DNA from: Amia ocellicauda
Lineage: Eukaryota > Chordata > Actinopteri > Amiiformes > Amiidae
Assembly: GCF_036373705.1 (NCBI RefSeq)
Contig: NC_089853.1
Location: 28,968,568-29,032,567 of the forward strand
Reading direction: 5' to 3'
Length of the DNA stretch: 64,000 nt
This document shows, in pieces, positions 26,950 through 63,800 of the stretch. Under the pieces are notes generated by a model that saw only the letters and a program-made list of their open reading frames with translations, made no database searches and had not been told where the DNA came from. Every line of letters begins with the position of its first letter. The stretch's first letter is position 1. The translations under genes and the position numbers were made by a program.

Positions 26950-28165
26950 TGATGCATTTCTATAAGCACAGACAGAGATGTGGGCACCTCGGCTGAGGGA
27001 GAGAATAACAAACAGGTGGCTTAAACAAACGAGCCTGACGTCATCAGCTGTGACAGCTCTGGTCCAGGCAAGTGAACGTCGCCCTCTGCTGTCCCGACGA
27101 CCTAATTACAGGTCACCGCTCACGGTTCACCTGGGGTTTCGGTGTCTGCCTGGGGAGCTGGCCAAAACTGAGGTCCGTTTTCAATGAAAGAGCTGATTTT
27201 GGAAGGATAGGTTTGATTCAGCTGAGCAGAAAGTCTTTCTGAGCCGGAATCACAGTAAGTACCCCCTTCTGAAACGAGTTACGCCACTGTATATCAATCT
27301 TAAACTGGATTGTTGAGGGATCGTGGCGGGAGGAGACAATAATCAATGATTTGGCATACCTAACAGTTCAATTAAGTAATTAAGAGCTCAGGAGGAGGGC
27401 TCCAGCGCCGGTTTGGGGGCCATTGCTTTAGACTGGCTGCCATCGTCTGCTCTGATTTCGCTGGGAAGAATCACTGTAAACGCCGAACCAGACACGCATT
27501 TGCATTAGAAATCAAAAAAGAGTGCCGCCATTCTCATTGGACCCTTTCATTCACCGCCGGCCAAACCAAAACCGGGGGGTGTAGCATCATTTAACATGCA
27601 CATGTATGATTCAACTCTTAAACCAGGCTCTTGCCGCGGAAAAGTAAACAAAATCTTTACGAATACAAATAAAAAGGAGACGCTTACAAAACACAGATAA
27701 TCACTTCTTAGAAAACGCAGCGTTTACTGCGCAGTCGTGCAACCCCCTGTTAACCAGCATTTTGTACGTAATCTCAACAACTCCGCTGTGCAGTGTGCGT
27801 CTTCCGGGTACGGGAGGGATTCTACAATGGCAGTTACGCAATTTGTTACGGCGGTCAGCGTGTTAGCGGTGTACACAGTACGTAAACGTCTTTGCGAGCC
27901 ACAGGGGAAGTGGGTTGCGCTGATACCGCAAGGGGTGTTTCATCAATCTGGGTGCGCCGTGAATTGGCGTAGGTGCCATAGAAGAGATGCCGTTGTAAGA
28001 TACTGCACTAAGCAATCCAGACCCTTTGGTTTCAGACGTGGCGGCCGGTGTGAAAACGGAGGTTCACCCCAGTTCAGCCCGCTCTCAAATTTGACCAGCT
28101 ACGGGTCCAAGTCCTGCAGAATCCATTACCGGTTCGTACCCAGCTTTCCCTATAGACGCCATTAG
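26950..28165 (+). promoter_or_regulatory. Probable ADPGK promoter island with 5' UTR exon
   Basis: This stretch is visibly richer in G, C and CpG than the surrounding AT-rich desert. It contains a perfect CRE (TGACGTCA, 27036-27043) and an ETS-type CTTCCGGG at 27801-27808. About 20 bp after the ETS site is an ATG in good Kozak context (27827), which opens a 17-codon frame running to a strong splice donor (gtacgt, 27878). The first ADPGK coding exon is preceded by a good acceptor (29433), so a first exon of about 27.8 kb ending at 27877 and a 1.5 kb 5' UTR intron are plausible. The 17-codon frame does not join in phase with ADPGK and would act as an upstream ORF. The promoter role is inferred from position and motifs. 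Confidence 0.5.
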
Positions 28166-29433
28166 ACTAACCTCTTAAACCGTCTCCTTTATTGCTCATG
28201 CACGCTTTCTGTGGGGTCCTTAATTGTGCAAAATGACTGTAGAAGTATGCAACATTGCAATACACAAAAATAATAAACAATACAAATCTTATCTTTGCAT
28301 TAAATACATGTTTAATTTGAGGGGGGCAAGTGGTTCTTAAAACCTTATTTCTGTTCTTATGTTACGTATGACTCCTGGAAATGAATGTCTTAAATGAATC
28401 AACATAATACGAGTCTGCTTGTATCAGCATGTATTAACTTAAACGACTTTATGCAAATTACTTTGCTTGCTTATAAATTACTACTCGGGTTGAATGAAGA
28501 AATGCATTATGAATTTATTCAAGCATGTGTATTTATATTTATTTTTGTATATTGGTGCCCACTACAGAAGGTTACATTGTACTAACATTCCTTGTGTTCA
28601 TTTCCCTAAGTTGATAATTGTCTAAGATGTCTTTAATGGATACTAGAAAATGAAAGGCACAATTTTATTTTTCATGTATTCTCGCTCCTACTTAAAAGGT
28701 AAAGGTAAAAGCTCCACCACTTTTTCATTGTGAAATAACGTTAACAGAAGTATAGAATAAAAGGAAGTAAACTGATCTGGTTTCCGTGCTACGTGTAGGG
28801 TAGCAAAAGGACATTGAGATGGAGTTGCATTCCAATAAGGTTGCCTAGGACGTTACATAGGGCCAACAGTGATGTGAACAATATACTTCTGTTTAGTGAT
28901 TCATTAGCCTACATTCGTCGCAGTATTTACAACACACGCACACAACTGTTTGATGCATTGTAACTGTACAATCATTAGTACAGTAAAAATCGAATAAAAT
29001 CTTCCAATAACTTCATCCCCGTTTTGCTTGTGTAGCTTGGCATTTCATAAGAGAGCAATAATTGCCAGAGGGGTTTGCCAGTATTTGTGTTATCCTTGAA
29101 ATCCTATTGAAACTGTTGAAAAGTATCATGGAACAGAAGAATTGTCAGCAGTTGTCTAATGGCATGAGCAATTAGTAGATCTATTAAGCAGTACGCTTTA
29201 ATCTGTATCCCAGATACCCCCCTGGCAGTGAAACACAACATTCCAGTAAAAAAAAAAACACCTGTAGTGAGCTAGAAAACAAGATTCTTAAAAAATATAT
29301 ATCCGTGTTGTATGAAGAACATGATGTCTAAGCCAGATAGCAGCTGAGACCAAGGGAAAAGCATAGTGCAGACACAGATGTTAGCCGCAGCTTCATATGT
29401 TGGTTCTTCTCACATCACCCACTTTACTTTTAG
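28166..29433 (+). other. Probable 5' UTR intron of ADPGK
   Basis: AT-rich non-coding sequence lies between the candidate first exon and the acceptor at 29433. Nothing else was recognised. Confidence 0.4.
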
Positions 29434-29471
29434 GTTTTAGGCAAGCCTCCTCTACCCAGCAAAACCAGAGT
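29434..29471 (+). other. ADPGK 5' UTR end of first coding exon
   Basis: A pyrimidine-rich tract ending in ttttag (AG at 29432-29433) precedes the ADPGK start by 38 bases. A second AG follows at 29439-29440. The reading frame is open back through this segment, so the ATG at 29472 is chosen for the hydrophobic leader and vertebrate-like length, not because of an upstream stop. Confidence 0.5.
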
Positions 29472-35920
<6,449 letters not shown>

Positions 35921-37780
35921 TTGACACTGGTGAAAAAGGGATCTTGCTCTTCTCAGCAACGTGCAGGATGAGCACAAATTCTCTCTTTTTTTTTAATTGG
36001 TATCGGGAATGACTTGCCACATGATATTATTTTCATGGTTGTGTAGTTCGCACTGTACCACATTATGCACAGACCTTGTTTACCCTGGGCCCATTTTAAG
36101 CCCTTTTATGGTCCTAGCAGTGTAAAGCACTGTTGTTTATAGTGTAGCTGGATTATTCTTATGCTACAGATGTACACGCAGGTTAGACCAATTTAAACAG
36201 ATGTACAAGATTTGTCTCGAGCTGCTACCGAGCATTTAAAACTACAGGGGGGAGGGTGTTTAAGCTGCAGTGTAGACTTCACAAAACACCAGCTTTATTT
36301 TGGGATTGAATTAAATGTACACAATTGTGTTCTTTATGTTCTATCCTCTTTCTTTCAGTCCTATTTAAATCTTTAAGGATATCTGCTTGAGATTTGAACA
36401 TACACACCTACTATATCAAGTGTGATACCCTTCTAGGATGAAACCACAACATTCATCCTGGTTAAAAAAAAAAAAAAAACTCATGAAAAACCTTCAGCCA
36501 TGCGTAACTTATCATCCTTTTCCATGGTTTAATAGACAGGGAAGACCATTTAGATTGATGACCAATGAAAATAATACCTTGTTGCGCAACTGTTAGCATA
36601 AGTTAATTTGAAGAAAGTAATAAGTCCTTACGTGTAACAGCACTGTCCAAACCTTGGTGTACGGCGTTGATGAAAGATTTCTGTCATTTTGATACTGAAG
36701 AGTGGTCTACTGTTAATGATTGGTACATTGATGATGGAGCAAGAAAAGAGTGCATCAATACAAGATGCAATTAGTCTTATTAAATCTTATTTGTTTATAC
36801 ATTCTCCTCCAGTAAAGAATATATTTATATACATTACTACAAGTTAAACCGTAAGGTTGTTTTTTCTTTTTGCTTCCACTCCATGGTGTGTTTATTCAAA
36901 TTAAACTTAACGTGTGGCATTGCCTCACCTCCAGACTACCACAGATATTGCAAATAGCATTTGAGCTCCTCTTGAGCTGTGGATTATGCAGGTATATTTA
37001 TGGTAGTATGTTGTTTTTCATCCTTCGTAGTGCTCCCACTGTTTCGCTTTTAAATTCAAAAACGGTTTTCTGTACATTTGGCAGATACCTACTGTTTTTT
37101 ATTCTATGTGTAACAATGTTGAATTAGCATTATTCCTGATTGGGGAATTTTGGCTAGTTTTGTTTTTAATTATTTGTCCATGAAAAGACATTTGAAAACA
37201 AACAAATCATAGCTTAATTCATCTCAGTTGACCAATAATGGGATTTTCTTCTGGAGGGACAATTATTATTCAGGGATTATTTTTTTGAGCCAGGTTACAC
37301 AGACAGTCTGTGGCTGTATATTCAATGCCCTTAATATTTATACTTCATGTCTTAGCTGATTTGATTGTAATGCCATCTTTAAACATTGTTCTAACCCTTT
37401 TTTATTAACTGAAACACACACACATATATATTACCATTGTGATGCTATGTGAAGTAAATTTTCATAAATACCACTGATAACATCATGATTAAAACCATTT
37501 ACAGTTAATATAGCAGTAGACAGAATATGGTTACCCTTAAACAAGTGAAATTAGCCATTCTAAAACCTAGTTAACCAAACTGCCTTTTTCATTTACTTTA
37601 AGGATTGAACTACCCAATTGCTCCAGCAGAGAGCAGTCTCTTCAGGTCATAGGTGAAGGAGCCCCTGTGGAATTCCAGTACATGGAAAGGCAAGTCCTTA
37701 CTGCCTGTGTCTTACAAGTACTGAGAATGGTGTCTTCTGGCCCTACCTTGGTATTTCAATAAAGCTTTAACTTTGTGCTC
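35921..37780 (+). other. ADPGK 3' UTR with poly(A) signal
   Basis: About 1.85 kb of AT-rich non-coding sequence follows the ADPGK stop codon. A canonical AATAAA sits at 37758-37763 with TG-rich sequence a little downstream. Earlier weaker signals may also be used. The extent is inferred from the signal, not from transcript data. Confidence 0.45.
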
Positions 37781-38109
37781 AGAATTTATGTAGTTGGACA
37801 TCAATATACACATCTGTGTGTACTGCACATCACTTTGAACGTGAGATAAATGTTGTTACTCATTCCTGAAATCCTGAAAGGAAACTTTCCATTTCTCAAA
37901 TGTGTTTTGCTAGCCTTACAAGTAAAGTTGCCCTTGTAAATTAAAGCAGATCCATCCATTGCTATATTTGTATCACCTGTTTACAACACTTGTAGAATAC
38001 TTACATTTGTAATCCACATGTTCTCAATAAGCTAATATTGTTACACATGTACATTAATCTAAAAGGTAAACCTAAACAACATGTCTATGCAACAAGGCAT
38101 TATTAATGC

Positions 38110-38155
<46 letters not shown>

Positions 38156-40779
38156 TACACAAACTATTCTAGTAGATGTTACAAACGTGGGGGGCAATAG
38201 GAATCCAGTAATTACAAAATATAATTACTGATATGGACAAAAAATTCAATATTAGTTTTGTTCGATTGCTTATCCTATTTTCTCTTATTAGCTCTTGAAT
38301 AGTAGTAGGTTTTATGCATTGGTCAAGTGCCTTGATATCCTTGTGATTTAAGGCTCTGTGTATAAATGTGGGGGGGGAAAAAAGCTTAACTATATACAAT
38401 ATTACATTAAGAAAAAATGTATATCAGAAAAACTGTAGTTTTTGAAAACTAGTATGGCACTTTTAAAGTGGTACATATGTCCACATAGAATGAGAGATTC
38501 TTATTTTTTATTAGAACTTTCAAATTTATCTTTTAAACAAAGGCTTTTAATAGTCTCAAGTTCAGGGTAAACATTTGTATCAGTTTCTGTTGTCTGCCCA
38601 AAAAAATATTGTATTGCTTATGAACAACCAGCAACCTCCTTCAACCCTAATTCTAAATATAGAAGTAGTTCATACTAATCTGATCTGAATGACGTGCATA
38701 TTTTACTACTGGATTATTAGCACCTGTAATGGTTGAAACAGTTTGTTTGCAGATTCCAGAAGTGGAGTGTACTGATGTATGGGAATAATGTATTAAAAAC
38801 CTGTAAGAAACAACAATCAATTTAAGGAAAGCACATTTTCTTGTAAATGTCCTATTTTTGGTAGACTTGATTATTGTTATTTTAAGTAGTTACAAAGTCT
38901 TTATTCTTGTTTGTCACAATATCCAGAGTGTGTCTTAAAAGATGAGGTAAATGGAAAGTCTTCTGTATCAGTTATTTCTCATCTCCAGGTGTGAATATTG
39001 GGTGATAAGCTAAGTCCTAAGTCCTCCTTACTGGATATAGATATTGATAAATGCAAATCTGTTTCTTTTAAACAACCAATAAAATGTCTTGGTTTTCCTC
39101 TTAAAAAAAGTTTCCTCATTCATGCATTTCTCATTTATTATGATGAGTGTTACAACAAAAAGTAAAACTACTGTGTGCATTTCTGCATTTCATGCCAATT
39201 CTGTATAGATTTTTGTATGTAGGTCAAGTTTGAATACAAAGACTATGCAAATCTGGCAGTCATTTTTCTATGGATAAAAATAAACAACAATAACACTGAT
39301 TGGATAGCTTATAACCAGGAAATATCAGATTGAATGATAGGCACTAAACTATAAGTAACAGATATTGATAATAAAAAGCAGACTGGAGGAAAATTTGAAA
39401 GAATTAATAAAGTACAGGAGTCATTAGTTGATCTTGCCCTATTTATTTTCCAATGCAATAATTGTTTGCACTGTGTTGTAAAATTCATCCAACACCTAGT
39501 TTTGTATATACAAAATGGAGATGGTTATATTCTTATTCACAAGTTAATTCACATGGTCAGTGGTCTTTGTCGAATACATAAATGTAATCTCTGCCCTCTG
39601 TACAGTCTTGTTACTCATCTTTGGATTTGCTTTCCTGTAGTAACGTTAAATCCCCCCTTCAGCTTCAGGAACACTTTGCTACAAATATCAATCGTGAGTC
39701 CACAGCGTTGCATACATTTCTGAAAGCACTTAAAGCAACTGTACTGCTCTTTAGCTGGATTTTGTAACACACTAACAACTATGATACATAGCACTTCTAC
39801 ACAACATTTATAGCAGACCTGCCATTTAATTGTATATCCAATTGAAAGTTATCCCTGGGAAGAAGCTTGTTTACACTATTAGTGCAATTGTTAATACCTG
39901 TCTGAGAAAATAATAAAAACAAAAAACACCAGAATACGCCAACTCCCTTGTTTACATCTGAAATAATGAAAAACACCACTTTTTAACAAACAAGTTATTA
40001 CAAGATGTCCACAAAATTCCATTGACCCAATGCACTGATCAGAATGAGCTGCCCGGGTTGGTGGGAACCCTGTCATTTCTATGGCTGAGAATTGTCTGTC
40101 ACCATATACATAAACGTGAAATGTATCCGACCGCTTGTTTCAGCTCCTCCACAGTCTGACGTGGTGGTTTTGAGACTTGGCGCTTTGCAAGCAGACCCTG
40201 GGTAACTAGATTTTGTGGACACCTTGTGTGTAATGAAAAGATGGGCAGTCAGATTAAAACATGAGCATCTCTGCAAAAACTATTAAGATCCTGTAAAATA
40301 TAAATAAGCAGTTTGAACATAAATCCTGTTTTATGCTGTGTTAGATGCATTCAACATCACAGGAAAACATATTTTTTTAAAGACACAACGCAGTGCGGGA
40401 TAGCTCTGATGGCATAGGCAGTACTCTGAAGGGATACCATCTTTAGTAAAGCATGATAACAGACCGATCATGTTCAAAACTGACAGTATATCATACATAA
40501 ATATATATACATATGTGTGTGTATGTATGCGAAACTACAAACAATCAAGGAATGGGAGCATTTCTTAAAATGTGACAACAAAATATTTTATCAAGAGAGA
40601 ACAGATGACAAGGAGTTTATCATCTGATCATCAAATAAATAATTGAACAAAATAGTTCAGAATGCTTAGTTTCCCGTTTGTTTTCCTTTTGTTGCAGATT
40701 TGTTCTATTTTTGTGAGTGGGGTAAATAATCAGTGTCACAATCTTTCTACCTTTTTCTAACTGACTAAAAAAATAAGCT
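37781..40779. other. Convergent intergenic spacer
   Basis: About 3 kb of AT-rich DNA lies between the candidate poly(A) sites of ADPGK and BBS4. No gene was found. It could partly belong to longer 3' UTRs of either gene. Confidence 0.45.
38113..38160. repeat. (AT)n-(AC)n microsatellite
   Basis: AT repeats pass into CA repeats between the ADPGK and BBS4 3' ends. Confidence 0.95.
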
Positions 40780-40904
40780 TTTATTTAGGAAAAGAACAAA
40801 ACTCAAATTTAACCTGAATGCACAATGCCTTGTGGAAAAGGGCCTCATTTATGATTTTGTTTAGAAATCTTGTCATAAATTGTAACTAAAAATGTATATA
40901 TATA

Positions 40905-42123
40905 CACTCACCTAAAGGATTATTAGGAACACCATACTAATACTGTGTTTGACCCCCTTTCGCCTTCAGAACTGCCTTAATTCTATGTGGCATTGATTCA
41001 ACAAGGTGCTGAAAGCATTCTTTAGAAATGTTGGCCCATATTGATAGGATAGCATCTTGCAGTTGATTGAGATTCGTGGGATGCACATCCAGGGCACGAA
41101 GCTCCCGTTCCACCACATCCCAAAGATGCTCTATTGGGTTGAGATCTGGTGACTGTGGGGGCCAGTTTAGTACAGTGAACTCATTGTCATGTTCAAGAAA
41201 CCAATTTGAAATGATTCGACCTTTGTGACATGGTGCATTATCCTGCTGGAAGTAGCCATCAGAGGATGGGTACATGGTGGTCATAAAGGGATGGACATGG
41301 TCAGAAACAATGCTCAGGTAGGCCGTGGCATTTAAACGATGTCCAATTGGCACTAAGGGGCCTAAAGTGTGCCAAGAAAACATCCCCCACACCATTACAC
41401 CACCACCACCAGCCTGCACAGTGGTAACAAGGCATGATGGATCCATGTTCTCATTCTGTTTACGCCAAATTCTGACTCTACCATCTGAATGTCTCAACAG
41501 AAATCGAGACTCATCAGACCAGGCAACATTTTTCCAGTCTTCAACTCCAATTTTGGTGAGCTTGTGCAAATTGTAGCCTCTTTTTCCTATTTGTAGTGGA
41601 GATGAGTGGTACCCGGTGGGGTCTTCTGCTGTTGTAGCCCATCCGCCTCAAGGTAGTACGTGTTGTGGCTTCACAAATGCTTTGCTGCATACCTCGGTTG
41701 TAACGAGTGGTTATTTCAGTCAAAGTTGCTCTTCTATCAGCTTGAATCAGTCGGCCCATTCTCCTCTGACCTCTAGCATCAACAAGGCATTTTCGCCCAC
41801 AGGACTGCCGCATACTGGATGTTTTTCCCTTTTCACACCATTCTTTGTAAACCCTAGAAATGGTTGTGCGTGAAAATCCCAGTAACTGAGCAGATTGTGA
41901 AATACTCAGACCGGCCCGTCTGGCACCAACAACCATGCCACGCTCAAAATTGCTTAAATCACCTTTCTTTCCCATTCAGACATTCAGTTTGGAGTTCAGG
42001 AGATTGTCTTGACCAGGACCACACCCCTAAATGCATTGAAGCAACTGCCATGTGATTGGTTGGTTAGATAATTGCATTAATGAGAAATTGAACAGGTGTT
42101 CCTAATAATCCTTTAGGTGAGTG
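40905..42123 (-). mobile_element. Tc1/mariner element, DD36E (Incomer-type), copy 2
   Basis: The element is 1,219 bp, with TA at 40903-40904 and 42124-42125 and the same CACTCACCTAAAGGATTATT termini as copy 1. It is inserted in a short TA run, in inverse orientation to copy 1, only about 125 bp downstream of the BBS4 stop codon and on the same strand as BBS4. High similarity between the copies suggests recent activity of this family. Confidence 0.93.
40937..41975 (-). pseudogene. DD36E Tc1 transposase with a 2-bp deletion
   Basis: The minus-strand coding region runs from MGKKGDLSNFERG (41975) to TQY-stop (40937). Both halves are open but in different frames, because two bases present in copy 1 just before GVEDWKN/TVEDWKN (about 41555) are missing. 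The second half keeps WSDES, QQDNAPCH and [11 protein letters not shown], so all three catalytic residues are present and show the DD36E spacing. Apart from the 2-bp loss no other disabling change was seen. Confidence 0.9.
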
Positions 42124-42248
42124 TATATATATATGAAAACATTAAAATGAATGAGAATAAATAAATACATAAATAAATAAATAAAACTAAAAGTGTCAGT
42201 GCATCCCCTGTGCAATGGTACGTGGGAAGCGGAATAGGCCACCTGGTT

Positions 42249-60037
<17,789 letters not shown>

Positions 60038-60059
60038 TTTCATTTCACTGAGCCCCAGG

Positions 60060-60120
60060 AAGTTGTCCGTTTCCAAGGTTACAGTACCACAGGAAGTGCA
60101 CCTTGACGTCACATCCGGCA
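60060..60120 (-). promoter_or_regulatory. BBS4 core promoter with X-box, CRE and ETS sites
   Basis: Read on the minus strand, GTAACCTTGGAAAC (60069-60082) differs at one base from the RFX X-box consensus GTNRCC-N(0-3)-RGYAAC. It lies about 30-45 bp upstream of the BBS4 ATG. A perfect CRE, TGACGTCA, is at 60104-60111. ETS-like cores lie on both sides (AGGAAGTG at 60091-60098 and ATCCGG at 60113-60118). X-boxes are the established control element of ciliary and BBS genes. No TATA box was noticed. The factor assignments are inferred from motif matches only. Confidence 0.6.
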
Positions 60121-60880
60121 CAAAGCAGCGTGCAACATTTACACTCCTCTGTCACTGTACATTCAATCATTCATTATATACAAAGGCATACACGTCAATA
60201 AAACGAGCATTGTACAGCTATTGATGCACATATGTAGTACTGCTCCTTTCACACAAAACTGTTCCAGGTTTGATTTGGCTATAATTATAACCTCTTAGGT
60301 TACAAATAACCCAACATTTTGTATTTTAAAAATGTTTTAGTTGTCAATCTTCACGTTTTGACAAATGCATGCCAAGAAAAGTAAGGTCTGCCATCTGGCG
60401 GTTAAAGCCCAAAGTGCAAGAGAAAAGGAATACTGATGTCCACCTGACTTGAAATGTTATGCTTGAATATTTTAGTGTCACAAATACTTATGCATTAAAA
60501 CAAACAAACAAAATATCTTATCAAAGAATCTATGCCGAATGTGATAACGCTAGTGTTTTAATTGTATACTTGGCATTCTCTATATTAGCATTATACCATC
60601 AGTCAACTATAAGTTATTTAAATGTGAGTTTTAAAGGAAACAACCTTGTGTCAGTTATTATTTAGAAAAATATGTAACGGCTTAAGCTGCTATTTTCAGG
60701 TTAAAATGTAACTCCAGTCCTTTGGGAGAAACCGACTAAATTAAATGGAAAAAAACACTGTAAATCATCTGAAGTTTAAATTTGTTAAACATTAATGTAG
60801 TGCAAGTGAAACACACAAAGTCAAGCTCTGTGTAGAGGAAAATATAAAAAAAAAATCCTTCAAGAAGATCTTTACAACAA
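60121..60880. other. Spacer upstream of BBS4
   Basis: AT-rich non-coding DNA between the BBS4 promoter and a possible 3' end of the next gene. No divergent gene was seen on the + strand. Confidence 0.5.
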
Positions 60881-63800
60881 AGCATTGTCTTTTATTTGAG
60901 AAAAAAATTGTTATTTCTGAGCCATTAAATTTACAGTTGTACACATAAATGAGACCAAAAAAAATACACTAGTATTAAAACACATTTTTTAATAACCCAT
61001 TTACAACTATCAGAGCTATCATCCTCACCCCCACTAATTGTTGATTGTTAAACATCTGTAAAAATACACAGATCTTTCTGCACAAAATTGTCCTACAATT
61101 AAAAGACTACATGCACAGACTAACACCTAACTGCAACAGGGTGATTGCAATGTTCTTATTGTCACAGCAGTGGACCATGGACAAGGTAATTTGATTCATT
61201 CATTTATTGTCCAAACATACAATAAAAGGGGCTTTAATTAAAGTAAAATGGAGGCTTATGAGCAAGGACTCAATAACATGCAACTGTCAAATTTCATGAC
61301 ATGGAGAATAAACCATGGATGTTTTTCAGTAGTATAACACCCATGCAGAGAGATGTGGGATGATTTGATGGACATGAAATAGTTATTAAATAGGCTGTCC
61401 TAAAAAAAATAATCCCACAAATCACATAAAGCTTTAGGGGTTTGTTTGCAGTGCTTTACGCTTTTGTGCAAAAGTTGTGTGTGTGTGTGTGTTTATCTGT
61501 TTAGGGTGCTCAAAAAGAGATGAGGGCTGAACCATCGATGCTGTGATTTTGTTTAATGAAAAAAAAAATTATAACCTTTGATGAGAACAATGCAATTGAC
61601 CCTGGAGCTTTACTTTAAGTCATCGGTTACTACATTTGTTTTCTTTAGCTTTTCATTACCTTTACTACAAGAATCAAAAGTATGGTATGTTCATATATAT
61701 ATATATAAAAAAAAAAAAGTTCAAAAAAGTTTGAACGTCACAGCCGGTGTTGAGTCACTATCATTTCTCCATTTTGAAGTATTGTACCCTTTTTAATTGT
61801 TTCGGTTCTGCGGGTATAAAAGTAAATATCAATCTTAATTTACAACTAATCATACATTTTTAAGAGATGGATGAAGCCTAAACATCTTCAATGATCAAAC
61901 ACTAGATTATCCCTTCTAGATCTTATTGACAAGATCCTAAAACTGATATGAAAACCGTGAATAGAGCTCAGTCACTGTCATCATCACAAAGAAGGTATGG
62001 AAGAAAATACACGTGCCGAGATACTCATTTAATAATTTAGGATTGTTATGAACATCTACAATATAAACCTTGCAAGAGAATAAATAAATAAAGCATAACT
62101 TTTATAAAACTTACAAGGAGACTGTATCATCTCTAAGTAGATGAGGGAAAGAGGATGCATGCTGAAAACTATGGGTATTCCTTGCCATATCTGCCCAGAG
62201 TAGTGGTGTGCTGACTAGAGCTTCCAAAATCCCATTTTGTCCCCATAAGAGACTGGAAATATTCTAACAAAAGATAAGCAGTGAGTCAAAACATTCAACA
62301 AATTGGTTTTGCTGTGTAATGGAAAGGCCTTCGATTTTAATGTTCTCTCTTCTATATTATCATGAGAATTATTGTACATTTCATTTTCTTCCCTACAGAT
62401 CTAACCTGTGGGCTCTAAGTAAATGGGAAATCTCTGTCTGAGCAGCTACACTGAATGAATTGTGAACAATGCTCATCACCAACTTTGGACTCAATCTGAA
62501 AACCTTCAAACCCCTTAACAAAATACTTTTGGTCAAAACTGTGAAAACACATTTGAGCAAGAGGAAAAGCAACATAAAACCAAAGAGGAAAAAGAAAATA
62601 TCTTCAACCAGGTGTCAGATTTTGCGGAGCATGTCAAAATGATCAACTCCTCGTCTAACCCCAAATAACAGCAATAACAGTCATAATAACAATATACAAA
62701 GGAATAGTGACTAACAAAAATAAAGCTAAACCAGAGCATGTTTGCGCACTTATCTTTGTCAAAATACCAAGACCCTAACTAGAGGAAAAAACATTGGAAA
62801 TAAAAACTTGCCAACATGTTGTCATAATGATGGGAGATGTCAAAACAGTTTACATTTCTCAGGCTAACCTTGACTCCGCAAAAACTTACGATCATAAGTT
62901 AGAGGAAGCATAAGTAATACAAAATGTATCGCCCTGCCTGAAAATATATTCAGCCTTACATTACAAAAAATATAGAATGTATGTATTAATGGATTTTAAA
63001 TGTACTTCCCTATTTTACATTAAACTGTAGATATCCTAAATTCACATCCTTCTCAACCTTTCCTAATCACCTACTACTGGTAAATGCTGCTGATTCATGA
63101 GTGGAAAGCTATCAAGGCTTAAACAGCAATAAGAAATAAGTTGGTTTCAGCAATTCATATATTTTAAATGTCATTCAAAGAACATGAAGTGTGGACTAAG
63201 GGAGAGCCTGACAATACAAACTGCAATAGGTCTCCCAATATGATACATCTATGCTAGCAAGTAAATCATGTTAAAATAAAAACCTGGAGAGAAAAAAAAA
63301 AAAAAAGCTTAAAAGTACCTTTAACCATAAATGTTTATTAGGCTTTAATCTTTACTGTGGGTCTTCACATCACCTCAATACCAAACGTTGTGCTTTGTTG
63401 AATGAAATGTATACAAACTTCTTTTCTTCCATTTCACAATATATTTGTTAGTCATTTTGTCAAATTTTTACACCAACCTGTACAACTGCAGAAGCATTAA
63501 AAGCAAATACTCCTTAAATCACTAGGCCCTGGTTTTCATCTGAATGGATTACAAGTGCACTCTATCCATCGAGGAAAACATTTCATATGTCTCAATTTTA
63601 ATAGAAAGTGAAGAAGGCAGATTTAGGTTGCCGACTAAATGGGTCTGTCTTGCTGAGCCTGCAAGCAAGATCACAGGTTCACTAGGTAGGATTGCACTGC
63701 AACATTAATACATTCACTTTATACTCATGAAAAATCTACAATCTACAAATCTACAATCTCAGATCATTTTTTTTCTTGCTTTCCTAAATAGAAGATTGTG

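Larger units (their letters stand above)
40780..42248 (-). other. BBS4 3' UTR carrying a Tc1 element (inferred)
   Basis: Between the BBS4 stop codon (42249-42251) and the DD36E element end at 42123 I see no minus-strand AATAAA or ATTAAA. I saw none inside the element either. The first canonical signal on the minus strand is at 40780-40785, beyond the element. If it is used, the 3' UTR is about 1.5 kb and mostly transposon, lying antiparallel to the ADPGK 3' end with about 3 kb between them. Confidence 0.35.

Noticed and set aside
27737..28165. 142-codon open frame on the + strand in the CpG-richer island
   Set aside because: No recognised homology; Arg/Cys-rich composition typical of chance frames in GC-rich promoter DNA. 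It contains a strong splice donor and a promoter motif instead.
1..29000. Search for NEO1 exons expected from synteny
   Set aside because: No Ig, fibronectin III or cytoplasmic-domain segment was seen on either strand.
29397..29471. In-frame upstream ATG (MLVLLTS) for ADPGK
   Set aside because: It overlaps a good splice acceptor (29433). The ATG at 29472 gives the expected hydrophobic leader and length.
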